From: Tubulanus polymorphus
Taxonomy: Eukaryota > Nemertea > Palaeonemertea > Tubulaniformes > Tubulanidae
DNA: 64,000 nt
Direction: 5' to 3'
Assembly (NCBI RefSeq): GCF_964204645.1
Contig: NC_134033.1
Location: 13,580,155 to 13,644,154, forward strand
Part shown: positions 1 to 32,500 of the stretch, piece after piece
Layout of the letters: each line of letters starts with the position of its first letter
Numbering within the stretch: position 1 is the first letter of the stretch
Translations under genes and position numbers: made by a program
Notes under the pieces: generated by a model
The model's input: the letters and a program-made list of their open reading frames with translations, nothing else
Database searches by the model: none
Told to the model about the DNA's origin: nothing

Positions 1-503
1 CGCTCTATATTGCCTGAAAAATAATGTAGGCTATAGGCTAAAAGAATGTATATGTCTTAAAATCTATCTATTGCATGTTGCTCGAGGATTTACAGCTCGT
101 TTTATTATTTTGAAAATATCCTAGAATTTAGATTGATGTGTCCAGATATAATGATTAACTGTAATCATCTAAATTTTTGAAATGAAAAATATCCAGAAAC
201 TCATAAATCTAACATTTAGATATAAATCTAGGGTTGAAAGAGGCCTACTCATGGCGACATCTTGCAGAGCAAGTCAGGTAGCCAATTCAGCAACCTCTGA
301 TTTGGTCCATTCCAGGTACGGGACCCATTTGTACCGGTGTATCTAGTGGTAGTGTGAACGCGGCTATATACAGGAGCCTAGTTGACCATATTTAGGTACA
401 TTAAGACTTAAAGGGTACGAGATTGACAAGTTTGAAATGACTGTTAATCATTTTAATGTATTTTAATTATCGTCCTGAATCTGGTGTTAAGCATTGATAA
501 TGA

Positions 504-809
504 GATGAGTCCGCGAATACTAACCCGCAGTCTACACTAACTCTGAATAGACCTAATATCGGACGGCCACCGATAACCTATGTTTTAAAACAATATCAGA
601 ATGTTAGAGTTCAGAGATTCCCAGGCGATTATTGCGATGGATGGTACAAATCTTTGAATATTCCTAGCTGTGATTACTGCCTGTATAGAACGTGCATGTA
701 TTATGGAATTGATTATGAATGTTTCTTGTCACAGCAGTTGTTGATCAAATTGATTAAAACAGTCAAAGACAGGCCTCTGTTCCCTCCTAATCCGCGTTAC
801 AGCCTGAAG
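504..809 (+). CDS. Candidate coding exon of unknown function, Cys-containing
   Basis: A frame stays open from just after two stops at 498-503 to a TAG at 825-827, and a plausible donor (AAG|GTGTGT) lies at 809/810. The peptide looks non-random, with segments such as FPGDYCDGWYKSLNIPSCDY and CLYRTCMYYGIDYECF, followed by a Lys/Pro-rich end (FPPNPRYSLK). It has no Met near its start, so it would be an internal or terminal exon of a gene extending to the left of the window. No acceptor stands out clearly. I do not recognise the family. It could instead be a decayed transposon fragment. The spacing to the kinase gene argues that it is a separate gene. Confidence 0.3.
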
Positions 810-1104
810 GTGTGTTGGCTCTCTTAGTATAGGCCTATATGAACCTAGTGTGGATTAGCAGTAGTGTATCTGAGAGGTTCTACTACCTGAGTCACTGAGG
901 ATGGATTAGAGAAATTCAGTATTTACCACTGAATCCATTTAGTTTAGAAATTCTACCTGTCAACTGGCTATAATACCGTCGAATGAGGTGAAGTAGCTTA
1001 ACTGTACTCAGTTCCACAGTTGTGAGTTAGAGTTAACTCTGAGTTAAAATTAGTTCATTTTCAATGAGTTAACTCATTTTAAGTTCTAAGGTTTTAAATT
1101 GACT

Positions 1105-1255
1105 GATGGGTTTAATTTGGCTACCCGGGTTAAAGTTGGCTTCCCGGGCTTAAGTTGACCATCCAGGGTAAACTTGGCTGTCCAGACGAAAGTTGGCTGA
1201 CCGGACTAATGTTGGCTGGCTACGCAGGGTTAAGTTGGCTACCCGGAGTCAAGTT
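1105..1255. repeat. Degenerate short tandem repeat
   Basis: About seven imperfect copies of a roughly 20-bp unit built around TTGGCTACCCGGGTTAAG follow one another. Copies differ by substitutions and small indels. No coding meaning is visible. Confidence 0.6.
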
Positions 1256-1615
1256 CAGGAAATATGTTCGATAATGTGAATATTGTTCGGGGGTTCGACC
1301 TGACATTGAAATGCTTGTTGGATCGGGTTTCATCTGAGACATACTCGCTATGAGACGGAGCCCCCGGAGGTGCCACTGTCCCCGAGGTGTTCAGATAATA
1401 ATCAGCTGAAATACAGTCGATGCAGATCATCGAATTCATCAGATACGATTGTTTCGCCGATATATATATATAACGATATTGTTTGATTCGTCGTCGTATC
1501 TCGCGCGTGTCTCGTTGCTCGGGCGTACAGATTGAGAGAATGTCTCAAAAACTCGCGGAGAAGTTACCATGGCGACTTATCCTCCTCAACATTATATTGT
1601 TATGAATGCTAAGGG

Positions 1616-1653
<38 letters not shown>

Positions 1654-2659
1654 CTGAGGAAAATCAATAGTCTCTGTGTTGTGTTGTGTTATTGTTATTT
1701 GTTGTTTCTTGGATGATAAAAATTCGAAAAATGAAACTTCCCGATAGTTTATATGCTTGGCAGTGTCTGGTTGCCGATCTGTGACGCTGCTGCTGCTGTT
1801 GCTGTTGCTGCTGACTCATGATCTCATATATAGACGACGTTGTGGCTTATTGTCATTTGGGACTCGTTTGATAATGAAATATTTAGCCGAAACACCGTTG
1901 TTTCCTAGATATCTCGCCACGACGTCCCATTACTTCACATCTGCCTACGACGACTGTTTGCTAATATTTCACACACATTGTGAACTAGGAATCTACAAAA
2001 ACTTCCGTATTTGAGTGTGTGATATTTGGCGCAAGTGTGATACAGTGCTAGAAAATTGGCCACTTTCCTTTCTAAGCTGAAAAGGGGAGAGAGAGATAAA
2101 TGATTGTACACTAACCCTGAAAATTGGCAAGATTTTTTTAAATAAATTTACTTTATGTAAAATCCCACGATATGAAAAGAAAAACAAATTTTAAAATGTT
2201 TCCTTGTCCTAATAGGACAGAGGCACATCTAGGAAGGGGTGCCTGCCCCAAAATAGGGCAGATCATACAATTAAACGAAAGAAAGTTTGTGGGAAAAATT
2301 TAACTAATTTTTAAGAATACAGAGAATTGGCTTATGAATTTAACATTTCAATGGATCCCCATGGATCCGCCTTTTCTTTTTGTTTCGTGGGATTTCTTAC
2401 ACTGTATATACGTACTGTCCTTTCAACACGGATACCAACACGGATACAGTGCTTCCAATTATCGACTTCAATTTATCCTAGGGCTGATTTAATGGACCGA
2501 GTGTTAATTTTTGATAATGTGAGGTTCGCTTAATCGAAAATCGATATATCGTTAAACCCGTAGGGTTTAGGTAGAATGCGTCTGTAGAACCGAACTCGAT
2601 TGGTTGAAATCGGACTCCGAGGGTTGAAACATTTCAAATGAGCTAATGAGCTAACTCTC

Positions 2660-3053
2660 AGGATCCCTACGACTCCTTGATTCCTTATAAACTCCTTCTA
2701 AATGGAAAATGCTTTTAAAGGTGCTCGAAACCCCTTTAATTTGAGCAAAATGCCAGAAACTCCCTCAATTTTGAGAAAAAGGCAATTAGAAATTTTTGTC
2801 TTATTTGTAGTTTGCACCTAAATTGATACAGTCAGCCAGCTCCGGCATTTGTGTTAACCCAATTAGGCGGTTACTACAGGGATAAATATTTGCTTACAAA
2901 ACCACTGAATTACTGGTTTATCGAGATAAAAGGTACTACTGATTTAGGAGGAGTCCCTACTGTGATTGTGATGCAAACACTTCCTCCTCAAAATTTGACA
3001 TTTTCTCCTCGAAATATCCTTATATCCAGGAATGACTGATCTGTAGGGACCCT
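2660..3053 (+). mobile_element. MITE family A, full-length copy
   Basis: The ends are imperfect terminal inverted repeats: the left begins AGGATCCCTACGACTCCTTG and the right, read in reverse complement, begins AGGGTCCCTACAGATCAGTC. The interior has no transposase ORF. The same sequence recurs at 5197-5520 and 7595-7715 (partial), 15090-15224 (right end), 29149-29582 (reverse orientation) and 58888-59105 (internally deleted), so this is a dispersed non-autonomous DNA transposon of about 400 bp. Confidence 0.7.
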
Positions 3054-3844
3054 GACTGAAGTCATAACTGTGTAACTGTGTGGGCCTAAGGCTATCATGG
3101 TATTCGTCATAGTTATAAGTTCTATTCTAAACGCAATGCCGTCGTAGTTTTCCCTTCTATCTCGTCTGATGATAGGCCTAATTTCGACGACGACGACGAC
3201 CGCGTTACCGACGGCGACGCGTAGCCGCAGGTAGATATGGGTGGTGCTGTGTTTACTATATAACAATGCGACTAGATCGTGTTACAAACAAACCCCGCGA
3301 GCGCGCTCTCTCGCGTCGCGTCAGAGTGTTCTCAGATAGATTTATGGTCGATATATAAATAGTAGATACAGATTGGATCGGCGTTAAATCGATTTTCATT
3401 ACTCGATCAAATATTTGTGACATTATGGAACATGGGTGTAACTGGAGTAGACCGATGACACGATGCGTACTGACTCAATCCTCCTGACTTCAACACACGT
3501 ATTTTGCCCGTTTTGCGGATGGGGGCGGATAGCGGAGTTCTTTATTACGTACCGGTGCGCATCCAAATCGGCCGCTTCTCCCGATGAATGTAACGTAATA
3601 ACCTAGAACTTGTTCATCGCGGGGAAGTTGAAAATCGGCATCATTTTGAGTTGGTGTTTAAATTCATTTCAATATCTATTGGTCACCTTCGTCATTAAAA
3701 ACAATGCTACGGTTCATGTTTGTGGATGACATGAAGTTTTAGTCTACGGTACAAATAATTTAATGAAATATAATCCAAGCCGCGCCACTGTGATTATTAT
3801 TAAAATGTTTATCACCCGTTGACAAATTTAGTTTAGGTTCATAA

Positions 3845-3878
<34 letters not shown>

Positions 3879-3960
3879 GATTTGATCGACTCGCACAGAC
3901 CGGTTTAGATGATATTGATCTCGTTTAAATCGTCATGCAATTGAGAGGGAACATCTATAA

Positions 3961-4170
3961 TTGTCTCTCCCTCTCTCCCCCTCTCTCTCCCCTCTCTCTC
4001 CCTTTCTCCCTCTATCTCCCTCTCCTCTCTCCCCCTCGCTCTCCCTCGCTCTCCCTCTCTCTCCCTCGCTCTCCCTCTCTCTTCTCTCTCACACCTCTCT
4101 CCCTCCTCTTCACCTCTCCCCCTCTCTCCCCCTCTCCCTCTCTCTTCTCTCTCCCTCTCTCCCTCTCATG
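3961..4170. repeat. CT-rich pyrimidine tract
   Basis: Almost pure (CT/CCCT)n on the plus strand. The open frames across it encode only Ser/Leu/Pro runs and are artefacts of composition. A second similar tract lies at 4425-4755 with an internally repeated segment of about 150 bp. Confidence 0.85.
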
Positions 4171-4424
4171 ACTTTGTTTTTAAGAATTTTTGTCGTATCA
4201 GTTCATGTTGAGACACCTCAGTGATGCGATCACGTGTTGAGTAGTTTATTGCCGCCGCTGATGATGATGAGGGAAGATGAAAATGTAACCGATGACGACG
4301 ACAGGCGCGCGCGTTATCGCCAGATTTTCGATATATCATTTAAGTTGTGATTATGTTTGTCAGGTAAATCCCGAAAGTGTCGTCAGCATCCGTACATCTT
4401 TGATCCGGCCGTTGCTTACGACAG

Positions 4425-4755
4425 TCTCTCTCCCTCTCTCTCATCTCTCCCTCTCTCTCCTCTCTCCCTCCATCCCTCTCCTCTCCTTCCCCTTGCTCCT
4501 TTCCCTCACTATTTCCCTGATTCCCTCTACCCCTTCTCCCTATCTCTCCCCCTCAACTTCTCCCTCTCATCTCTTCCCTCTCTCCACTACCTCCCTCTCT
4601 TCCTCTCTCTCATCTCTCCCTCCATCCCTCTCCCCCTTCCCCTTGCTCCTTTCCCTCACTATTTCCCTGACTCCCTCTATCCCCTTTCCCTCTCCCCCTC
4701 TACTTCACCCTCTCTTCTCTCTTTCTCTTCCCTCTCCTCTCTCTCCTCTCTCTGT
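4425..4755. repeat. CT-rich pyrimidine tract with a larger internal repeat
   Basis: Imperfect CT repeats in which a block containing CCCTTGCTCCTTTCCCTCAC occurs twice, near 4490 and 4638, showing duplication at a scale above the dinucleotide. Non-coding. Confidence 0.8.
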
Positions 4756-5196
4756 CATCTGTGTCGGTGCTGTGCAGGTTGAGATGACGACGCACACGGA
4801 CGGTATACACACAGGCACATAATCAATACATCCATTAACATCGACAGCTTACTTACGTACGATCTAATGTTTTAGTCGATGCGTCATTAGCTATAGTCAA
4901 TAAATAGCAGTTCTTCGAAGTTGTTTAAAGCGTTTTCGATCAATTTTCGTGTCATATTTTAATGACAGAATTTCCGCTATTTTGTTCCACTCGTAGTCAC
5001 AAAATACACGCAAATAGAAAAATTCTATTTCCGTTTAAAAAAAAAATCTGATCCCTGTTCAAGTGAAGATGTGAGAGGCGGTCGTTGCAGACACTGAGAT
5101 ACCCGCGTTTAACCCGCGTTTAACCCGCGTTTAACCCGCATTAAACCCGCGTACACTTTGGGAGAACTAGGTTCCCGCACTGAGTTTAACGAGAGA

Positions 5197-5520
5197 CTGG
5201 TCCCCTACCACTCCTTGATTCCTAAAAAAAAACTCCTTTGAAACGGAAAACGCTTCTAAAGGCACTTGAAACCCTTTTAACTTGAGCAAAATGTCAGAGA
5301 CTCCTTTAAAACTCCTTAGATTTTGAGAAATAGGCAATTAGAAATTGTTGTCCATCTAACTACGCCTAGTTCGGTACAGTTGGGATTTGTTTTTACCCTA
5401 TTAGGCGGTTACCGAAACTAAGTTTAGGTAGTATAAAGGATAGAAATTTGCTTACGTGCAAAACCACTTAATGTGATAAACAGTACCGGTTTAGGAGCCT
5501 ACCGTGATTGACATACTGAA
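5197..5520 (+). mobile_element. MITE family A, partial copy
   Basis: It matches the 2660-3053 element from the left terminal repeat through the segment reading CTATTAGGCGGTTAC and the AAACCACTTAATG segment, then loses similarity before the right end. It lies just upstream of the first recognised kinase exon. Confidence 0.6.
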
Positions 5521-5653
5521 TTTATGAGAAAAATTCAATTGATTTAAGAGTTAATCTGAGAGTTTGCGGAAACTGAATGTTAAATTGCGATATAATGTTT
5601 TTTAAAGTTTAATGATGGTGACGTTTTATTGTTTTGATGATTTCTTTTTTCAG

Positions 5654-25037
<19,384 letters not shown>

Positions 25038-28000
25038 TAAGTCGAGATCCGCTATCCGTATGCAATTCACAGCAATTGAAAACGAGAATATGATAATTTC
25101 CGAATCAGAATTCATTAGCAAAATGCTCAACTTTGTCCCGGATACGTCAGTATCTTAAACTGAAAACAAGGTGCAAGTCGCCGCAGTGAGGTGTCACACC
25201 AATAACCCCGATTAACAATGTTCAGAAGTTGCAATAATGTATATTTTTAAGTAGGGCTTGCGAATGCCTCGCCGAAACAAATCCCAGAGCCTGCAGCTTC
25301 CCCCCACGATATATAGATTCTCGAGTTATACGCGAAGAGGACGCATCAAAATTGTTCTCGAACGTCCGAGCAGCTCTGATGAAATCAATGTTCTAATGGA
25401 CGAACATTGTTAACGTACTATAGATATTATTCAAAGCAATATCATGTGACTATCCGTACATGTATTTCGTGGCCTTTACTCATCGAGTGTGATCTTAAAC
25501 TCTGTGTACTTATTATCGACGAATACGCAATAATTATTATACGTATTCTACCGGCGGTTTTTTGATCATAATAACGTTTATTTTCTCATCATTGTAGACA
25601 TTTTTGTCGTCGTTTGCATTTAAAGGAATATTTTGTGTACGAACGCAGTTGTATCTATTTACTGGTACTCAGTTTTATGAATACGGCGGAACCTCGTTAC
25701 AACAAACTCGCATACAACGATTCATCGCATATAACAAATATAGAATTTTGTCCCAAGTCAAGATGTTTTGATTGATTTCATACTGGATATAACGAACTAT
25801 CGGTTATGACAAACATATTTTCTGGTCGGATGAAGTTCGCTGTAAACGAGGTTCCGACTGTAGTTGTATTTTTTTTGGTGCTACGTCTCGACTATTTTTC
25901 TAATTGGATAAGGCATTACGCGATATGAGTATATATCAAACTGAGTTGTCGACGTTTCGAGCTAATTCGACTGAGAACATAACCGCAAGATTGTAACAAA
26001 ATTTCTTCAATCGGGAAAGAGGATATTCAACATATTTGTCATTTGTTGGAGAGCTTATTGTGTGCTGTTTTAAGCTGGTCTTGAGAAAGTATATGATGCA
26101 AATGTGATATATATAACATGAACTCTCGTCGAAATACTAGGTTGTGTTGGAACTAGATGTTTGAGGAAAATTCAGTCTTTCCAAACAGGTTTAATCTTTG
26201 TTAAAAAGTCACTGGTTTTCGGAAATGATTTGTAAATATACTTACCGGGGGTAGTAAAAAGGGGTCAACTGCACATTAACTGTTTATGGAAGGGAAACGA
26301 TAACCCGGTATATTTGCACTGACTCATTGACTGAGGTTTCCATTTACCCCGGTATGAAAGAGCCGGCTGGCTATTATTACATTATATTTAATCCGTATTC
26401 TGTTCGAAGAGTTTGAAAACGGAGGTTTTTTTGAAAATATGACGTGCTGTGATGGATGTTCTTCATACAGTGGAATTACGGTACAATTGTGGTTTCGTTG
26501 TATTCCAGACTTGACTACCTTGAAATTCTATGAGTAATTAAGCTCTGAGAGTATGTACTACAGTAAACCACGCCTTTACTTGGACAAACAGGGACCGCAG
26601 CAAAATTGGTACTATATAAGCAAAGTCTGAGTCAGAAAAATTATTTCATTTTTGTCCGACTTAGTCAAGTCTGAGTTGGTCAAGTGTAAGGCAAGGTTCA
26701 CCGTACTATTTTAAGTATATAGTGGTAGTCGGGTCCATTGTAAAACTTTAAAAATGATTCTGGAATGCAGAAAATTTCATACTAGCTGAATTGTTGTACT
26801 GGGGTTCGACTGTATTTGGTTTACATTTCGTGTATCTATTCTAGACGTGTGGGCTGATGGCCAGATGTAAAAACCCTTAAGATCACTCGATTTAATGGGT
26901 ATTATGATGTTAGCGAACTGGTTGTAATGATTATTTATCTCGATGGAATGAGGAGGCGTGTCTCTTAGTTGTTGGTGTATAAAACCAAGCATTTGATGTT
27001 TACTATTGTCAATATTTAGCACGGACGGTTTTCACTATCCTAGTTGGAAATTATACATAAATTTGTCGTGATTTTTATATTTGTATCATGCACACAATCT
27101 AAAGTTCCTAAAATGAATCACTATATCAACTATCAAGAAATATGGTATTTGTATGTGTAACTAAAACTCCCTTGTTGAATTGCTTTTTGTATTTGTTTTC
27201 TATGTATTTATGTACTGTTAAATGGTCTTGCAATACGTAGCTCCTGTTTAAATGTGTGGCTTCAAATCCAAATCATCGTGACAATCAAACTATACATTAC
27301 GTCGATGTAATAAATATACACACGTTTACACATTATTGATTATTATTACCGGTTTATGATAATTTTGGAATGTACATGATACATTCTTCATATGACTCAA
27401 TATATGCATGTAGGCCTATAGATAAAACCTTTGCAATAGATTCATGGAATTACTTTAAGTAAAATCAAAATTAAGCATTTTGACTAGTGAAATTGTTATT
27501 TCAAGGTCTAGGGCATCACATTGAGCTTTGAGCCTCTAGATGTATTGCAAAAGAAGTCAATATTGAAAAGAAATGTAATGGCAAAGTGGTCTATTTTCTG
27601 CAAGTTACTTAATGCGTATTTTTGTCGCGGTTTTGCAATTTATCGTAACTTCGTCTGAAAAATCATCATAGCCTGTACACAATTTACGTATTGAAAGCAA
27701 TTTGTACTTGTAGTAGACCCTGATATTCCATGACCGATCCCTCCCTGAATTTCAACCCACTGAATTGCCATCGTGTGATTTGTGCGCAAAAGTATCGTAT
27801 AGTACATACATGTTTAGTATTTATGCAGTACAGTCCTTCCTGACGCTTGCTTGGAGCATTCCTAATCAGATGCACGCTACCGACACGCAGGTTATATATT
27901 TTACTATATTATGAATATCAGATATATTATTATTATTATTATATATTGATGTAATTTTGATTCTTATTAAGATAACCAATGTACATTGTGTTATTCCTAT

Positions 28001-28085
28001 GTCTACCTACCCCGATGATGTCATTTATCTTTGTCTATTTCTATTTGAATTGTTTCAATAAAATACCTCGGTGATAGTTTAAAAC
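25038..28085 (+). other. Probable 3'UTR of the diacylglycerol kinase gene
   Basis: No ORF of note follows the stop. The sequence is AT-rich and contains two TIR elements (about 25687-25862, ends GGAACCTCGTTACAACAAAC and its mirror; about 26559-26703). It ends at the strong poly(A) signal at 28057-28062. Length of about 3 kb is inferred from the lack of an earlier equally good signal with a GT-rich element; earlier AATAAA-like words exist (about 27308). Confidence 0.6.
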
Positions 28086-28110
28086 AGTTGTGATTGTCTG
28101 TGTGTGATGC
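28057..28110 (+). terminator. Poly(A) signal of the kinase gene
   Basis: AATAAA at 28057-28062 is followed about 25-50 nt later by a GT-rich element (TTGTGATTGTCTGTGTGTG), the usual arrangement for 3' end cleavage. Confidence 0.7.
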
Positions 28111-29148
28111 TGAAATTGAGATATTTTGGATCCTTGTTTATCCCGTAGGATACTTAACTCTCATTGTCACAAACTCGATAAAATTTAGATTATTTGCGAG
28201 TCCTAGGTTTGAACCAACTCTTACTGAATCCGGATCTGGTTCAAAATGCTGAATGAACAGCAGGATCCCAGGTTTGAATCTGGTCTATTGGATTATGCAT
28301 GCGGGTAATGCATGGTCTACTGAATAAAGGATTTAAATAAGGAATTGTATTTTTTAAAGACATTCATTTCATTTAAGATATCCATTGGAAATAACAATGT
28401 TACTGTAATTAGGATTAGGGCTATTAAACAAGGGATTGAGCTTTAGTTCACAGAAGTAACACTATTGCTAGTGGCAGCACCGTACGGTGCTCAAGCGGGA
28501 TTTCCTCGAACTAAAGTTAAACAGTAGTGCTCAATATTATATTAGTTCACAGAAATCCCGCTAGGGGACCGTACAGTGCTGCCACCAGGCTAGCGGGATT
28601 TTTCGTAATTTAAATTACTACACAATGTCATTTACATAAGGTTGCCCTGGGTTCAAATTCAGTCTAAATGGTTCCAATCCTGTGTGGTCCTGATGCTGAA
28701 AGTATAGGAGTGACGATTCATTCCTGTCAAGTTCCTCAATGAATTCAAATATCTGGCAAACATCCTGTACAAATTAAAGAATGAAAAAGACTATTTCTTC
28801 ATTTACTTTTATTTCAATGAAAAATAAATATAAGGTTCTGAAAAAAGGGTTGGCAGTGATTTTATACAATTAATTATTGCATTAGTAAACGGTACTTTAC
28901 TAAAATAAATCTATCGCTGAATCAGCAGCTAGGCAATCTGAGCCCGAAATACATTTAGAAATAATCAAACATTAAATTCACCCAAAAGATTAGCTTAATT
29001 AAGACTATGACACTGACCTAGCAAATATTATCATAGAAGAAAATGTTTTCAAAACTACACGAGGTTGATTTTTTATTCACTTCGCTCCAGATTTGAAACT
29101 AATCATTCAAAATAGAAATCGATAGCAACTCAACAACTTATCAATCAT
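28086..29148. other. Intergenic spacer with a foldback
   Basis: No coding signal. A foldback at about 28455-28600 pairs GGCAGCACCGTACGGTGCTC..GCGGGATTT with AAATCCCGCTAG..GTACAGTGCTGCC. The spacer separates the convergent kinase (+) and CDC20 (-) genes. Confidence 0.6.
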
Positions 29149-29582
29149 CAGGGTCCCTACAGATCGGTCATGCCTTGAATATAAGGAGCTTTCAACGAGA
29201 AAGTTTTGAGGAAGTGTCTGCATCACTTTCATATCCTTATTACTGTCGACTCCTCCTAAATCGGTAGTACCTTATATCTCAGTAAACTGGTAATTCAGTG
29301 GTTTTTGTAAGCAAATTTTTATCCTGAAACATAACCTAGACTCAGTTCTTAATGCAGCAACTGCCTAATTGTGTAAAAAAAATCCTGGTCTTGACTGTAA
29401 TGATTTGGGTGTAGCTTAGTTTACTGTATAGGTACAAACATTAATAATTGCTCATTTTTTTAAAATTGAAGGAGTTTTTAAGGAGTTTAAGGCTTTTTGC
29501 TCAAATTTAAGGAGTTTCAAGCACCTTTAAAAGCATTTTCTGTTTAAGGGTCTTAAAAGAATGAAGGAATCGTAGGAGACCC
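29149..29582 (-). mobile_element. MITE family A, full-length copy abutting CDC20 3' end
   Basis: Reverse-oriented copy of the 2660-3053 element with both ends preserved (GGGTCCCTACAGATCGGTC at the low end and AAGGAATCGTAGGAGACCC at the high end). Its edge lies only about 16 bp from the CDC20 stop codon. Confidence 0.7.
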
Positions 29583-29598
29583 AGCGATTTATTGATAA

Positions 29599-32500
29599 TT
29601 AACGCATTTTTGACGTTAACGAACTGCTCGTCGTTGAGTCCGATTTTTTCTTCGTCGTTATCTTTTTCGGTTTATCGCACGCAAAACATTTCCACAAGCG
29701 AATCGTTTCATCGGCCGCCGCGCTCGCTACGGTGCTGCCATCTGGTGACAAACATAAACACAACACTCGCGCTGTGTGACCTTTAGAAAAATTGAAACCA
29801 AAACATAATAAATAACGGTTACTTTTCTTCAAATACTGAAGACATGGTTCCCACAGTTACTTCGTATTTCGTGGGTGATTTTTCGATTTTCGCAATGGAA
29901 AATGGGGCCTTCGTAATCCAGATTAAACTGATCATGATTTGATTGTGTAGTTCAGAGTTTTTGACGACTTACCGAATAGTTCCGAGACGACCGACATCGC
30001 CGGATATTTCCACATCGTCAACTGATTTCGAGAGAAACCGTGTCCAGAAACCAGTTCTCTGTACTGCGATGACCATAGAATCGAACACACCTAGAAACAG
30101 GACACAGCATTTTTAACATTTCCATGCACTTTATGTCATAGTGCTTCACACTGACCTTCAAGGGCCAGCAGCTAAAAGTAGTCATAAGTCACAATTGATG
30201 GCGGCATGTGAACAATATGTGTGACATACGCGCATAACCTCTATGTTATATTAACAAACACAGTACATGTAGTTTACCTGTGATCCAGTGTCAACACTGT
30301 TTAAACAAAATCCAGTAGATATATTAAAAAATCGAATATTTCTGTCAGCCGTACCGCCTCCGCTAGCCAACAATGACGATTGCCACGGACACCAAGCTAG
30401 AGCCTAAAAATAACGACAGAATATCATCAACTGGTATTGTAGGTTTAAATCCTAGTTTATCCCTCATGTACTGGCCTCTACAGCCTCTGATAACCTCTCC
30501 AGAAAGAAACCTCAAACCTAGTTGACACCAAATGAAATGTCAAATGATATACACTAAAAAGTGGCTTATTTAGTGCACCAAATACAGAAAAAGAAATACA
30601 GTACAAGTCCTAAATAATGCAACTGTTTGGACCAATGAAAAACATGGCGATATGAAGAGTATTTTCATCGAATTTGAGTTTGATTGACCAAATTTGTACT
30701 CTGAAAAATGCTGGTGTTGAGTGAGCAGTGGTATTAAAATGGATGGCAGCGCTATAACGGACTTTGTGAAAACCTCAAACATAGTTAAATCACCCGTCTC
30801 TCACTAGGTGTCGCTGTAACTTACTCGGACTGCTGCTTGGTGTTCGGTGAATGTATGTACAGGATGAATTTCACGTGACATCGTCGCGTCCCAGATACAC
30901 AACTGATTATCGTTAGCTCCACTCGCTAGGTGGCGCCCGTCGGGAGACCACGCCAGACCGCACACTTCCTGCGTATGACTGGTCAGCGTTCCTATGTGAT
31001 GATCCTGCACTCTGACGTCGTGGTGATGTATTTTACCGGTTCTTGATCCACTGAAAAATGAAATAAATTCAGTAAATTTGTCATTTCGGTAAAATCAGAC
31101 AAAAATAGACAGTGAAAATTAAAGGAATTTTTCCAAAACCTGCATTCCTTGACAATGCCCTCTACAGGCGAACTGATGTACTTAAACCGAATACGAATAC
31201 GAATACGAATACGAATACGAATATTTATTACACTCCAACCATTTCCATGGTATATGGAGGAAAAGATACAGTATTTACAATTATTTACAAAAACAGTAGA
31301 TAAAAGCACTTTGAAACATAACAAACGTTATATACAACATACTATTTACACACACTACCGGAGGGATCTATATACATCCAGACCTAATTTGATAAATTTA
31401 GCAAGTTTAAAAGTTGGATTTTTTAAAACATCAAGATTCCGAAAGGTATTTGAATTTAGGTAGCTTTCACGGAATACGGTAAGTAATTTACAGTCAAAAA
31501 TGAAATGTAGTTCGTCGCCTAAAACGTTACAGGTGGGGCATAATCTATCGGTTCTCGGTAGATGGAGATTTGACAATTTATTTACAGGTAGGAGATAAGA
31601 CCCAATCCTGAACTGGAATAAGCTGGTCACTAAGTCGTCATCAAGCCGATTTATATAGTTTTCAAATTTGATATCCTTCTTATATTGTCTAAAATTAATG
31701 TATAACGGGTTATTATTTAGCCTAAATTCTGTCTCTTGCACATGCTGATCACGGAGTAAACGGTGTAATTGTTTTGGAGAAGTCCTAGAGTTTACCATAG
31801 ATTGTTGTGTCCATATATACGAAAGGCCACAGTCATCAAAAGTCTTCTTAATAAATAACAGCCAGGGGCTCTTAAACCTATCATTCAGATATAAATTATA
31901 AGATATCTTATAGAGAATTGAACTAAGTTTACTTTGTTTGCACTCTATCGTTTTGACCCAAAAATTAATCATTCTACGCTTTACGCTTATATACATAGGA
32001 TAACGTCCTAACTCCGCTAATACTTGAAGGTTATGGGAATATTTTGTAACTTTCATGATAATTTTACAAAATAAACAGTGGAGGTTTTCTAATAAGTCAA
32101 GGTTTTCATATCCCCAGATTTCGCAACCGTACAACGCGATAGGAGCGACGCACATGTCAAATAGTTTAAACATTACATCTACTGGAAGTTTCAAACGTCT
32201 GCCCTTTTGAATAATAGAATACATAGCTTTCATAGCTTTATCATAGAGAAATTTTTTTGCTTTAGCGAAACTACCGTTCCAATTGAATTTCACTCCGAGA
32301 TACACATAATCCTCAACTAACTCTAACTCCTGATTACCGAACATGAATTTTGAAATACGCTTAATCCTACTTTTACATCGAGCGAAGACTAATATTTTAG
32401 TTTTATCAACATTCACCGTGAGGCCGTTGTCGGCGCAATATTCAAATAATGTATCCAAATGTGACTGGAGAGATTCCTCATCTTCAGCAAGAATGACTGT

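Larger units (their letters stand above)
810..5653. other. Spacer and probable 5' region of the kinase gene
   Basis: No exon could be assigned with confidence. The stretch holds a GA-rich microsatellite (about 1618-1655), an (ATC)n run near 3848-3876, long CT-rich tracts, and two copies of a dispersed MITE (2660-3053 and 5197-5520). An ATG in good context occurs at about 1569, but its frame closes after roughly 35 codons inside the GA repeat. The missing N-terminal exon(s) of the kinase may be here or to the left of the window. Confidence 0.5.

Noticed and set aside
1569-1673. ATG in good context as the kinase start codon
   Set aside because: The frame closes inside the GA repeat and no donor leads to the PH exon in phase.
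1757-2014. ORF starting with a poly-Leu stretch as a signal peptide gene
   Set aside because: The Leu run comes from a CTG/TTG repeat; the rest shows no coding pattern and no splice partner.
3935-4822. Ser/Leu/Pro-rich open frames over 3935-4822
   Set aside because: They follow CT-rich tracts and overlap in several frames, which is a composition effect.
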